NCBI GenBank assembly: GCA_027924585.1
Contig: BSBM01000440.1
Location: forward strand, 10,906,001 to 10,970,000
DNA from: Larix kaempferi
Lineage: Eukaryota; Streptophyta; Pinopsida; Pinales; Pinaceae
Direction of reading: 5' to 3'
DNA: 64,000 nt
Part shown: one piece after another, positions 1-11,394 of the stretch
Numbering within the stretch: the stretch's first letter is position 1
Layout of the letters: the number at the start of each line of letters is the position of its first letter
Program-made: the position numbers and the translations under genes
Notes under the pieces: generated by a model
The model's database searches: none
The model's input: only the letters and a program-made list of their open reading frames with translations
What the model was told of the DNA's origin: nothing

Positions 1-1370
1 CCACCCAATTCTGTCAGGCTAACACTGAGTGCACTACTCTTAACTATGCAGAATTCAAGGTAGGGAAGGATATTGGTTTCTCCAAGGGTGCACACTACAG
101 TAGCACTCTTCCCTTTTCTTTTGGCAATGAGATACACTTCCCCAACAATGAACATAACCTCTTTCACACCTGATGTATGGGAATGCTTATAATATCATGT
201 TCATGCCAATTTCCCCACAACTGGCAAAGAACATGCTCTGATACCACTATAATATCCCACAAAATTGCGAGATAAATTTGTTATGGACTACTTGTGAAGT
301 TGGGTTCCAGTCTTTCGTCGAACACTTTGATGGACGCTAATTTTTACCACTATTATTTACTCTTACACTAAATGTATGAGTTTATGGCATATTTACTTGG
401 AAATTTGCATTAAATAATTCAGATCTGATTTCCAATATTACTCAAATATATAGGACCCCCATCAAGCCCTCACTTGCTAATGTATTTAGTACCAAAGGTT
501 ATTTACAGAAATTTCAATAAGAACAAGGAATTTAACCTGCTGCTACAATAGTCTCAAACATTTCACTAACTAAGGGTTATGACTCCATTAAACAGGCTGT
601 AATTGCTTGTATTTATCAACAGTACATAACTCAAGTTTTACATTTAATTCCACACCTCATATATCAACAAAATAATGACAATCTGTAGTGGTTGTACCTT
701 GCCTTTTGGGATGCCTGTAGGTGAACGATGGATACCCAGAACTCAGGCTCGTTTGCTTCACGAGTTTTGCATATAATTTCAGACAATAGGAACAAGCAGA
801 AATCTGATAATAACACAGGAATGTTTTTGACCTCAGATCTGATATATAACTCGCCCATGCAAGGAGGGCACTCCCTTGAATCTTTAGATAAGATAATAAC
901 TACTCCAAAGATGTGAAATAGCTGCAAGAAGTATGCCCTATGCGTATAATGGTCCTTTGATCAGTATGGAGGCTGCATGCAGGTCATGCACTATGTCTGG
1001 GTCATAATACGAATTTCCTCGTGCTTCTAATGAAAAGACACGCCCCAGGTCAAAGTAATATTGCTGCTATTTTGTGGTATAGAAGACACTCAGAATGCTT
1101 TATAATGTTGATGTCTCAGGCTTGATGTGGTTGGAAACAAGTAGAATACATACAAGCTTCCCTGTAGCTGCTTGTTTGTCTTTAGAATACTCCACCAATC
1201 AGATTTGCATCATACTAATGCCTCCTGTAGATAATGTCCTGTAGGTGATGGGTGTTGGAAGACTTTCTTGAATGGTTGTATTGACTGTCTTCTTGACCCA
1301 GATTGAAAGATATGTTCACAAGTGATGATAGAAAGCTTCTTAAAACGTCCAACAGTTTGAGATATTTTCC
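1..1370. other. Unassigned sequence with a minus-strand primer-binding-like site
   Basis: No gene is recognised here. At 235-246 the sequence reads as the reverse complement of TGGTATCAGAGC, the usual Met-tRNA primer-binding site of plant LTR elements. A minus-strand LTR could therefore lie to its right, starting between about 247 and 265. I could not find the far end of that LTR, a second LTR or element coding on the left, so it is only a candidate relic. The short open frames in this stretch match nothing I know. Confidence 0.3.
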
Positions 1371-1374
1371 CACA

Positions 1375-1492
1375 GCACTGTTCACATTACTATTCACGGC
1401 ACTGTTCACGTTACTATTCACAACACTTAAAACATTGTTCACGCACTGTAGCTGCACTGTTCACGTTACTATTCATGGCACTGTTCATTGGT
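1375..1492 (+). repeat. Imperfect 24-bp tandem repeat
   Basis: Units related to CACTGTTCACGTTACTATTC repeat at about 24-bp spacing, four to five times, with one degenerate interruption near 1425-1450. The unit length is a multiple of three, which explains the open frame running through it. No protein family is visible. Confidence 0.75.
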
Positions 1493-1499
1493 ATCACTA

Positions 1500-3950
1500 T
1501 CAGATATTCTTCCAACTCAATCCACCAATTATGAATTCATCTAGATGCAAGGTGATTCGAACCCTGCTCATAAAATTCATAAAACCTCTAACGATGAAAC
1601 CCAGAATGATAGATCTAAATGATCCACCCAATAAATTGACTAGGACGGATAGATTTCACCGTCGAAACCAATGTTGGCTAGGGCAATCCACCCTCAACCC
1701 TAAATCAGCTCTCAGAGCTCTCTAAACTAATTCTCAATCATCAATCATAATAATAGATACCTAGTAACTGACTTTATCCTTCTTTTATAGCTTTGATATT
1801 GCATGCCCTAAATTTTGTATACCTAAGTTACTTTTCTCTTCTATTTTCCAGTTGAGTTGCATGCATCTCAATTTTGCATGCATGCTTGCACGCTCTTGAG
1901 CTATGGCTCGCATGCTTTGAATGTCATATGTTCCAGTTTATCAAAATGGAACATTACACTTATCATGTCCATATCTTATTTCACCATTTTTGCTTTCATA
2001 TTATCCCTTCGACAGATCCGCCAAGTTGTATCATGTGCATCATCATAGTGTGGTTGATTTGAGTCTTGGATATTTGTTGTATTTCCCTATCTGCATTTTC
2101 ATGTCATGAATTTGGTGTCATTATGTTTGGCTCGTCATACTGGTCACATTCATATTTTTTTTGGACAAAACCATTGTCGTTTGACCCTCTCGGAAAACTG
2201 TTAAAGTTTCGACTACAAGTTCATGTATTTTGCATCATCTAGTTAGCTAAAAATTGTCAATTTCACAACCTCAATTAATTCTCCATATGCATCCATTCAT
2301 CATGGTTCTCCTCACACCTAAGTTTAGAAAGTTATAAAGTTCTCCTCCCGTCTCTCCGCTGCAAAAAATCACCAATTTCCTCCATTTTCAAAAGATTAAA
2401 AAAAGAGTTACCATGATTATAATATTTCCTCACGTTTACATTAAATAGTTTAAATATTAATATATTAAATAGTTATTATATATGTTTTAATATAATATAT
2501 AGTTAATATAGTTTTTATATTAATATACTATTTAATATAATATGTATATTTTATAATATAATTATTATATGTAGTATATTAATAATGATGATGTGCCCAA
2601 TTTTGCAAGGATTTGTTTCTAATTTTTGTGTGCCCAGTTGCACCCTGTTTTTTAAGTTCTATCAACTTAATGATTAGTTTGATAATAAAATATTCAATGA
2701 GGCCTAGAACTTTGCTTTGTCAAAGAAAAAGAAGATGATTATGAGAACACTTCACTTCTCTCGACGCAAGAAGTTATAAGAAAGGGGAAAAACATCAAAA
2801 CTGAACTTTGACTCTCGAATGTTAGATAAGGGAATCTTACCACGACCATTGGGATCCTACCCGTACCAAAGAGCACATGACCTTGCTAAGACAATGTGTG
2901 CTACCTAGGATGTCAAAGATGAATGAAATGAGGCAAAATGCACTCAGTTTAACAAGGTATAATGGATACAAATTTATCGCAAAAATATTAGCAAATTCCT
3001 TTTTTCTTATGATAGATTGTAGAAGGTGATTTATAGCAAGAATATTGACAAAAAAAAATTCTTAAATATGTTAGAAGCTAATTTATAGCAAAAATATTAA
3101 CAAACTCCTTTTTTCTTAAATATGATAGATGGTAGTGATAAATGGTAGAAAGTAATTTATTATTTAATATACCAACACCTTCTTGAAAATCAAGATATAT
3201 TAGTACCAAACTATCAAAAACCTAACATTACCTAACATATGATAACAAGGGCCTAAACCCTTGATTGCCATGGCATGCACATGAAATAAAATACCTAACA
3301 TTACCTAACATATGATAAGAATGGCTTGAACTCTTCATTAGCATGGCATGCAAAGCAATAATAATTGGATCCTAGGAACGATTTGATGGCCTAGAAACAA
3401 ATGCCATATTATTATTGTTTGGGTGAAGAATTTTTTTTTGGTCCCATTCCAAAATATTTGAAAGGTCGACAATTTAAGACAAACCCCTATTGCTTGAGAC
3501 ACAATTCAAAGCATTCAAAAATCAGTTTCATGAGCCGTGGCGAGTGATGTTTATAGAACGAGCCCTAGATGGTGAAGAAGTAAGACCAAGGAAAGAGAGA
3601 AAGGTTCCCTAGTTGCATGTTCCTGCGCTTGTGTGATGCTTCCTAATTGAGTGCTTTCTTGAGTTAAAGGAAAGAGAAAAAGGTTTTGAATCACTAATCC
3701 CTTGAGCCTGAGCCAAAGGAATGCAATTTACTGACATGCGACCTCTTACCTCTTGCATGAAGCAATTTCCCTAAAGAAGTTTCATGTGCTTCTTGTTCCC
3801 TATTTGTTCTTGTTTTTGTTATCAGCATTGGGGTTTTCCATTCAGAGCATCACAAATTCGTAGGGATTCGACGAGGATCAAAGGTTGAAAGCAATTGGCG
3901 AGGGAATTTCCTCATTGTTGTCATTAATTTGCAGAAAAATATGGAGAACG
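1500..3950. other. Gene-less AT-rich stretch with small local repeats
   Basis: No gene is recognised. 2430-2600 is almost pure A/T. At about 2960-3165 a segment containing ATTTATAGCAAAAATATTA is repeated imperfectly two to three times. At 3225-3360 a segment containing CCTAACATTACCTAACATAT is duplicated at about 70 bp, each copy followed by CATGGCATGCA. These look like local slippage products in decayed sequence. Confidence 0.6.
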
Positions 3951-4004
3951 AAAAGCGAAAATTCATGATTTTGATTAATGTCTCCCCTAAGGAATCCAAT
4001 CAAA

Positions 4005-4295
4005 AGTATTAGTAGCGAGAGTAATACGAAAAATAACAATAATGATAGTGATACATGTTCGGACATGAAGAAACCCAAGTTGCGGTATGTTCTTTATTCA
4101 TTTGATAAGAATGGGGTCCAACATTACCTTTAATCGGAGGACGGAATGTTGGTGGATTTGAAGAACAAAGGATCCTTGGCCTCTGCAATCACTGCCAATT
4201 TGTTAAGAAAGAAGGCCATGCCCCTACAATCTACCAAGAATTTGGTCATCAAACCCTTTAAAGGTAAAACTATGTTCAGGGGTTTCTTTGAATAG
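4005..4295 (+). pseudogene. Probable cullin-4 (CUL4) N-terminal fragment
   Basis: Frame 3 gives an acidic, Asn/Ser-rich stretch, then MKKPKLRYVLYSFDKNG (from 4065), an in-frame TAA at 4131, then MLVDLKNKGS (from 4146) and NLLRKKAMPLQSTKNLVIK, ending at TAG 4293. Plant CUL4 proteins, the scaffold of the DDB1-based nuclear E3 ubiquitin ligase, have the same order in their N-terminal tail: MKKAK, then a DxNKNG-like segment, then NLSRKKA-x-PQP-x-K-x-x-VIK. The structured cullin repeats that should follow are not seen downstream, so this is an isolated, broken first-exon relic. The assignment rests on remembered family motifs. A chance match to another basic tail is possible. Confidence 0.45.
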
Positions 4296-7115
4296 TTGAT
4301 TTTTTCTTTTTTTCAGAATGCAGGATCTTGTTCACAAGGTGTAAACTATCCCATTGTATGATGTGCCTATCATGGACCAATGAATACAATTTCAACAAAC
4401 ATTTCCTTTGACAATACTTTTCCAACAAACAAAGAAACCTAAACTAATAATTGGAAACGTGTATTATGTTTCGTGGTTGAATGGATGGATTTAATGAATT
4501 AGAATTGTGACTATGAATGCTAATTGTATGAAGAAAAATCTATATGAGATGTTATTTGTTGCTTGATCCCCCCAGCATTTGTTCTATAATATCTCAATTT
4601 TGACCCCATTGCATTAAAATGTAAATGATGTAATATTGTTATAAAATCATGGTGAGGATCTCAAGGCCAAGGCCGCACCATCGATTTAGTTTTAAAATTG
4701 ATGCATGCGGTTTGTGTGCTAGCCAAGAACAATAGAAATCATAAATACCATGTACATATGCATTTTAATAAAATAACCACAACTAGCTATGCAATGCAAT
4801 GCAACAAGAGTACGGGGGCATGATTTTTACAAGGAATTGGGAGGGAAATATTCAAACCCTTGAACCAATCAATTCAATCCAAGTGTCAACGGGAGAACCC
4901 GTAAACCCTCAAGTACCCATGTTGAATTTTGTACCCAATCATTTATTTATCCCAAGAGTTGGTTGAGGTAGTTAATGCTTCGGTATTGGAGAGGTATGGC
5001 TGTCCAAATTCGGGTATGGGAAAGCCACCACTTTGAGAAAACGTGTTTTCGATTCTTGGGAAATAAAGAAGCCACAAAATTGTTCCCCAAGCCATTATCC
5101 ATCAACTAGTTTGGCTCTCTCACGAGTTTGGAGCTACATGGGAATTTTCCCTCCACGTTTCTATGGTTTTTCCTTCATTTTTTAGCTGGGAGATGGGCGT
5201 TTTTGTGATACAAAATAGTGGGGAAAAAAAGGAATCCAATTTGGGGGCCCTGGGGTTTCATTGAGGCCATTTTTGTCTATTTGGATGCTCAAAGATCCAT
5301 GGAAAAATTGTTTTTCTCCCTATGGTCAATTTTCCCTTTCCCACAATCTGTTTTTGACTGGCCACAATTTGGGGGAAACCCATGGACATCTTGTTTGTGA
5401 ATCCCATAGTAAAAACATTTTCCCTATGCCCAACATATGTGTTTTATTGTGTGTGGGAGAGAAGGATGTGGTATGAATTATGGGTATCCATTTCTTTGGC
5501 TTGAGCTTGGGTGCAAGCATCCAAAAATAGAAGGGCTCACATTTGTCTTGATAAACCCAGCTATGGATTGGCTTGTCTTAGATGTGATGCTTATTTGGCT
5601 ATGAATGAGCTTAAGTGCTCCATTTCCTTGTAGAAATCATGCCTAGCTCGGGGGTGGCAGTTGTGTTGAGAGATTGATGAACACAACTAGCCTATGGCTG
5701 GGTGGAACGTTGCAGCTGCATAGCTAGTTGCTTGGGACAACTTCACCATTGCAAGATAAGTATTCTCTCTATGTGTTTTACTTTTTCAAATGGTTTTAAT
5801 TTGATGCATGCTATCAATATGTTGAGTTCATGTGAAATGTGCGTGGATAGTTTAATTTTGATGTGCATGTTTATTTTGATTTGCATCTGCGCACATGTGT
5901 TTTATTTGTATGAATCTAATGAATGGGGATGAGTATATTGAAAATCCCATAATGTTAGCCATGTTCCCTTCCTTTCGCCGTATCGATGGGAGGGGATGTG
6001 ACATGCTCTATTCATTCAAGTGATTGTGAGAGAATACTAGTTTCTATGAATTGGAGGTCATTTCATCATATCCATGAGACCTAATCCTTGGACTTGGTAA
6101 AAGAGGGTTCCTTGGAAGTGACTTAGGTCCCCTAGAATACTTTTAGCATGGGACTAATAACCCCCACATATTATACACATATTTGGAGTAATGGTATCAA
6201 TTTTTGGTGGCTAAATCTCTCTTTTTGGTGTGTTTATCACTGATATTTGGAACTTTATGATTTAGTTAATCTTGAGAATCAACCCTATTTAACTAATTTT
6301 GTAATTCATTCAACCACAAACTTAATGGATTCAAAGCTACTAGTCATCTGGTTGAAAATTCTGAGTTTTACCTCAATGGTTGAGTTTTTATCAAAATCAG
6401 AAATAGTGGTTTGTTGATTAGGAGGTTTAAACGCAGATTTGCACAGAAACCAAGACAAAATTATATATCTAAGCAAAAATATGTTATGTAATCGTTGTTT
6501 GGCACTAATTCTAAGCAATTTTGAAGTCTACTTTTTGACAAAACAGTGATTTTTATACACATATATGAAGTTTTTGTTTGTTTTTGTTTAGTAGAAGCCA
6601 AATTTAATCTTCAAAACACTCAGGGATTCATCCTTGAGGATGACAAGTAGCTACTTCATTTACACACCATTGTCCCAACTCATCAAGAGCATAGTTAATT
6701 GCCCTCAAATTTTGCACTAAATTTCCAGCTCCATCACTTTCTATTCTTTCGTATACACCATATACAAGTCGCAAATCTTGTTTGGAACCTACATCTCTTG
6801 CACCCATAAATTGTCATTTGCTACTTTTAGAACTTGCAAGGGAAACGTTCCCCACAACTGCCTCCATTTTTTATTTTCTCATGCAAAGACCACAATGTAG
6901 CTACTTTATCATATACCACCACAAATTCTGATGGCATAGGAACATGCTTTTCAAGCTCTTTCCTATATTTTATGGTTCACACAATAGAATCAAGCTTTCT
7001 TTCAATATTTTGTATTTTTATTTCAAGAATATGAGCTATATCTATGTCATAGATGCCCTAGCTAAGGAAAAAAAATCTCTGGAAAGTTTTCCCTATATGT
7101 CCTTGTTAGCATTAG
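4296..7115. other. Gene-less stretch, nothing recognised
   Basis: Several short open frames occur, for example around 5218-5520, 5702-5932 and 6834-7034. None shows a known domain, a credible exon structure or a long frame. I see no LTR pair, inverted repeat or RNA gene. The sequence is probably old, decayed repeat DNA. Confidence 0.5.
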
Positions 7116-7119
7116 AATC

Positions 7120-7390
7120 AACTCTAAATATGAGCTCCAAAAAGTGTGCCCAAATTCCCCTTATTGGACGAAAAATATCAAGTCTGGCAATGAGGTATGA
7201 ATTTTGGAAGTGTGCCCAAATGCTCGTTATTGGACAAAAAAGATCAAGTCTGGAAATGAGGTATAAATTTCGGAAGTGTGCCCCAGCTAAGAAAAAATCG
7301 GCTCTGAAAATTATCTCCAAACAATGTGCCCTAGATACCTTTACTAAACAAAAGATCAATTCTGGAAACAAGATCTGTGTTGACCTCCAT
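7120..7390. repeat. 66-bp imperfect tandem repeat
   Basis: The word GTGTGCCC (or ATGTGCCC) recurs at about 7145, 7211, 7277 and 7325, and the first intervals are 66 bp. Each unit carries related TCTGGMAATGAGGTATRAATTT and ATTGGAC-type segments. Because 66 is a multiple of three, an open frame runs through on both strands (153 codons on +, 110 on -). These frames are best explained by the repeat rather than by a gene. Confidence 0.7.
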
Positions 7391-7394
7391 TTCA

Positions 7395-7988
7395 GTAAAA
7401 GATAAATGCTTACAAAGCATTGCAATATGCCCCTCTATTTTAAAAATTTTAAGGTGACCCTAACTGAAGTTTGCACCTGGTGTTATTCTATAGCTAGGCC
7501 TTTTAACTATCTTGAAGTTGACCTCAAGATCTTCTACCAGTCTCGTGAAGTATTATCTATTGGTGTCACATGTGCTTCAGACATATGTGCTTCTTTGATG
7601 ATGGATAGTGGAAATACGATTATTTTAAGTGATCAGGATCATCATAGCGATGCTTTTGACAGGTTGACAGGAATACATAGATTTGCTAATGACAGGTTAC
7701 GAGGGCTAAGTTTTAGTTATATGTATTACAGGTTCATAGTCTCAAAATTATAATGCAGTTGAAATATGTTTTGATGGAAATAACCTATTTTCATTCTTTA
7801 TATCATGCCATAGTATTCTCAAGAACCCCTTGGATAGAAGTAAAAATAGCTTAAACAATTTCATGAGTGTTTTATCTATTAAAAGAAATAAGTTAAAAAA
7901 AAAAGAAATAAGTCACTTTGGTAAGTGCATTGAATTTCTAAAATGCACAAAGTGGTTATCATCTTATATCACTCTTTTTTGGTGGAAA
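7395..7988. other. Flanking sequence left of the copia element
   Basis: No gene is recognised. A 115-codon open frame (7406-7753) has no identifiable domain. The last five bases, GGAAA (7984-7988), are the left copy of the target-site duplication of the following element. Confidence 0.6.
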
Positions 7989-8624
7989 TGTTGATGTATT
8001 TGTAACTTCGGAAGATATTCACTTGTATATTGTATTTGTACTTTATTGTATCCCCAACGGAGATTTATTATTCCTCCGATTGGAAGTGTCGTCATGTGTA
8101 CCTGCATGTGTCACAAGTTATATTGTAAGTGTTGTAACTTATACTTGATGGGTTATTAGACCACGTTGATGGGGTCGGCCCTGTATGAGTCATGTGGGTC
8201 AAAGGGTTATTAGACCACCCTAGTAGGGGTCGGCCTAGTCAGTATTATGTTAAGTGGTTAAGTTGAGGCCGACCTAGTTGAGTAAAGGTCAAGTCAAGTT
8301 AGTGTATAAATAGAGAGTGTCTCTCTCATTTTACACATTCTATTGTTCACTCACTCCGTATTAGTGAGAGAGAGGAGGAGTGTGCACAAGTGGAGGACGA
8401 GCATGCTGTTGAAGATGTCTATCTCTTGGTTTTGATCATCGTGATCCTTGTATTGATTCTTATTCTATCTCTGAGGAAGTTGTGGGGTTTTTCACCTTCT
8501 TGGTTTTCCCCGGTGAAATGTTTTGTGTCTCTTGTCTCTTGTCTCTTATGCTTGATATGATGTACATGTTGTTCTTTCAGTTAATATCTTAGATCATAAT
8601 GTATTAAATTATAAAAAACTAACA
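7989..8624 (+). repeat. 5' LTR of copia copy 1
   Basis: 636 bp, beginning TGTTGATG and ending CTAACA directly before the primer-binding site. The U3 part holds two copies of GGGTTATTAGACCAC (8150-8164 and 8204-8218), each followed within about 25 bp by GGTCGGCC. A TATA box lies near 8304. The same paired motif occurs in the LTRs of the second copia element. Confidence 0.93.
8303..8313 (+). promoter_or_regulatory. LTR TATA box (copia copy 1, 5' LTR)
   Basis: TGTATAAATAG is a near-consensus plant TATA box, located where U3 should meet R. The identical core GTATAAATAG is kept in the 3' LTR (about 14010-14019) and in both LTRs of the second copia element, so it is probably the element's own promoter. 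Confidence 0.75.
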
Positions 8625-8636
8625 TGGTATCAGAGC
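8625..8636 (+). promoter_or_regulatory. Primer-binding site (initiator Met-tRNA)
   Basis: TGGTATCAGAGC lies immediately after the LTR end. It is complementary to the 3' end of plant initiator tRNA-Met and primes minus-strand DNA synthesis. It fixes both the right boundary of the LTR and the orientation of the element. Confidence 0.92.
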
Positions 8637-9812
8637 TAGCCTGAAGGAAGGCATGCTATGGCATTTATGAGACTTGTTGCACTTGCGACAAATCGGAAGC
8701 TAGGGCTTGATATAGCAAAAACCAGTCATCATGGAACTTTTTCTATAAATCCAATTTGGAGAAGGTTCAGGATATGAAACCTTTACAGGTCGTAGATAAC
8801 ATCCTCATGCACCCTTTTTCAAAATCACAACTTCTAATTCATTGTACTTTGTGATTTATGATCAGTACAATCTAGGGTTTCTGCCTCTTCCAGATCTCAG
8901 TCATAAATACGTGACCTTGGAAAAAAGGTCACAACTTGGGCTAGGAAGATCCAAATGAAATTTCGTAAAAAATGACAGGTAGGGAATGGACTGTACTTTA
9001 TCAGATAATTTTTTCAGAGGCCTAAACTGAACCAGTGACACGTGGAACGCCATACAAGTTCGCTCTCCTGTTTTATCCCATAAACAAATCACGTTGTGAC
9101 ACTTGGCATAAATCTCTCTCAGAGAATCCAATTGAGGTCATACCTATGGGGTTGGAAAGAAGATAGGTCAGGATACAATAGGCTGAAGTTTCAGACACTA
9201 TGGATTCATAATTTTAGAGATGCACCAGAAACAATCAGGTACATATTTCTGTCCAAACAGAATTGAATTCTGAGCACCTTCATTCTTGGCTTGTCACTGC
9301 TGCGGGAATTTAGGGCTTCGGAGAAAGTTGAAATTTTTGGAATCGGATTCCACGGATGAATTCTCCTCATCAAAATCAAAATTTAGATACCAAGATCGAA
9401 TTTTTTGGTTGGGAAGAAGGTCGGGCTTGATCAAACCCTATTTCGGGATTTTGATCGGAAATGTGGAAAATTAGGGCTTTTGCAAAAGTTGGAATTTTTT
9501 AAATCTGTGACCATGGATGGAAGTTCCTAGGAAAAATCGAAGTTTAGAATACAAGATCGAACCTTTTGGATGGGAAAAATACCGAGCTTTATCAAACCCT
9601 AGTTCGGGATCCTGTCCAGTGAATCCAGAAGTTTCAAAGGCAATTTTGAGGGGTCAAATTTTGCAGTTTTCAAAATTGAAGTATACCAACTTGATCAACT
9701 CAGCAAGCCACATCTTTCCATCCATTCATAAGTTTGAAACTCAAAGTTTGAATTTTTAGGGTTTCTCTGACAAACCCTAATCTAGCTCCAGATCCAGTTT
9801 CTGCAAATCAAG
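8637..9812 (+). other. Non-coding leader of copia copy 1
   Basis: There is no long frame. The sequence is clearly related, in inverted orientation, to 61690-62950 of the second copia element (for example the words CCTCTTCCAGATCT and CAATTGAGGTCA, and a shared ACAATCAGGTACATATTT). Within it a segment of about 165 bp is tandemly duplicated (about 9298-9470 and 9471-9630), each copy containing an AAAGTTGGAATTTTT-like word and a TCAAACCCTATTTCGGGAT-like word. The same duplication is present in the second element. A packaging or RNA-structural role is possible but unproven. Confidence 0.75.
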
Positions 9813-9953
9813 TGGATTGGGTTAATCCTAGAAGAGAATGAATTGGACGCCTGCATAAGTGAAGAAGATCTAGCTCCAAAGGGAGATGAGGCTAAGGCTT
9901 TACATGAGAAGGCTACAAGCAATCTTGATAGGTATGACTTGAGGAGATACAGG
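9813..9953 (+). pseudogene. Copia gag N-terminal stub
   Basis: The frame starting TGG at 9813 reads WIGLILEENELDACISEED, then GDEAKALHEK. This resembles the plant Ty1/copia gag (UBN2-type) pattern of LILEEN..LD..I.E, then EGDEAK..H.K. It ends at an AG|GTATGT motif (9951-9958), after which no gag sequence continues. The capsid C-terminus and a clear zinc knuckle are not found. An equivalent stub sits at about 61556-61687 in the other copia element, so the truncation was inherited. Confidence 0.7.
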
Positions 9954-11394
9954 TATGTGTTGAAATCTTTCATGATTAATTTTATGATATGTTTGTCTTC
10001 ATATTATTGAGGTGAGTACAATCTTGATTATTTTTAGAATTGTCTTATCACCCTAGTAAAAGTATGAATGCATCTAAATGATAGAAGACATTCATTGATT
10101 AGGGTTATATGATTGTACTAATGCATTGTGGTATTGTATGAGGATGATGTTGTCCGTTAACATGAAAGGTACAAATCAAGTTTTAGATCAAGAACATATG
10201 ACCATGGTGACATGAAGACAAAGACTCATGGATCACATAGAAGCTCTACTTACGAGGTATGTATAATATGGTTCTACAATAGTTAACTTATGTTATATGC
10301 AAGTTAATAAGCACAAGTCATTGAAGAGAACAAGAAGACATTGTTTGGGTATGTTAAACATAACTAGAAAACATGATAACCAGGTATGTTTTTCCTATAT
10401 CAAGTTAGAATCCTACCTTGTGTTAGGATCTTATACTTTTGATTATTCTTGAAGTTGGAAGTTTAAGTAATCAAGGCATATTATGTTTCTTACTTTGATT
10501 GATGATATGACTAACCAGAAGAGTCCTATGGTTAAATAAGAATATGCATGAGTAATAGAAGTCTTCCCTGAAACTTTGAATACTAACGCTTATTACCTAT
10601 GTATGAAATAATCATGACCATACATAAGATTATTTAGAATCATAATATTTTGATGGTATTGAGATTATACTAATATATGTATGGTTATACATGAGATCTT
10701 GAGGATAACACAATGATGACACTAGTGCACACTTAAGCATGCATAGTGGTCCAGGATGGATATAAGTTCAAGGACAGGTAATCTAGGAAGCAAAGATCAA
10801 GAGGGAGCACTCCAGGAAGCAAATATCAAAAGGGAGTCCACCCTACAACCAAACAAAGATAAGTATTTGAATTGTCAATTCCTGTATACATGATTACTTA
10901 AATGATGTTGTCCAGTCATATACATACTTATGTTCCTAGATTTAGGATATGTATCATGCATATTAGAAAAGTTGCATTAATGAACAAGATACTACTAAAT
11001 ATGCAAATAATGGGTAAGTGGCCTATGGTACTGTACAACATTCCATTGCTACTTATCTAGAATGAAACCTCTTTGTTGACATGTTGGGAGTTGTGCACAC
11101 TCTTAACAATGTTCTGGTAGAGATGGAAGGCATCTAGAAAGTTACGGAATATGGATAAATGTTGTATTGAAACATTGGCCAAGATAATTGCATGACTGTA
11201 TGACATATGTCTTTATGCATAAGAATGTGTTTTTGAAAAACTATGAGAAGTCTCTAATCATGCAATTGGACTTGTCTTGTAGGAAAGACCGTGTACCATC
11301 ACGTACAAAAAGGACTACAAAATTTGTTCCAGCAATGAAGATCAAATAAAAACTATCTATTGAAGATATTGAAGAATCTAAAGTTCCCAGGATC
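9954..11394 (+). other. Non-coding internal region replacing gag/PR/IN
   Basis: Around 1.4 kb with no protease, integrase or long open frame. It holds AG|GTATGT motifs at 10255-10262 and 10382-10389. Short words around them are conserved in the second copia element (GACAAAGACTCAT, TCTACTTACGAGGTATGTA, TTACCTTGTGTTAGGA-like). 10770-10850 has a basic, Ser/Gly-rich translation that might be the decayed tail of gag. Confidence 0.65.

Noticed and set aside
235-600. A full minus-strand LTR element at the left edge
   Set aside because: Only the primer-binding-like word is convincing; no LTR end, purine tract or coding domain supports it within the window.
1303-1725. 140-codon open frame
   Set aside because: It is driven by a 24-bp tandem repeat and has no domain.
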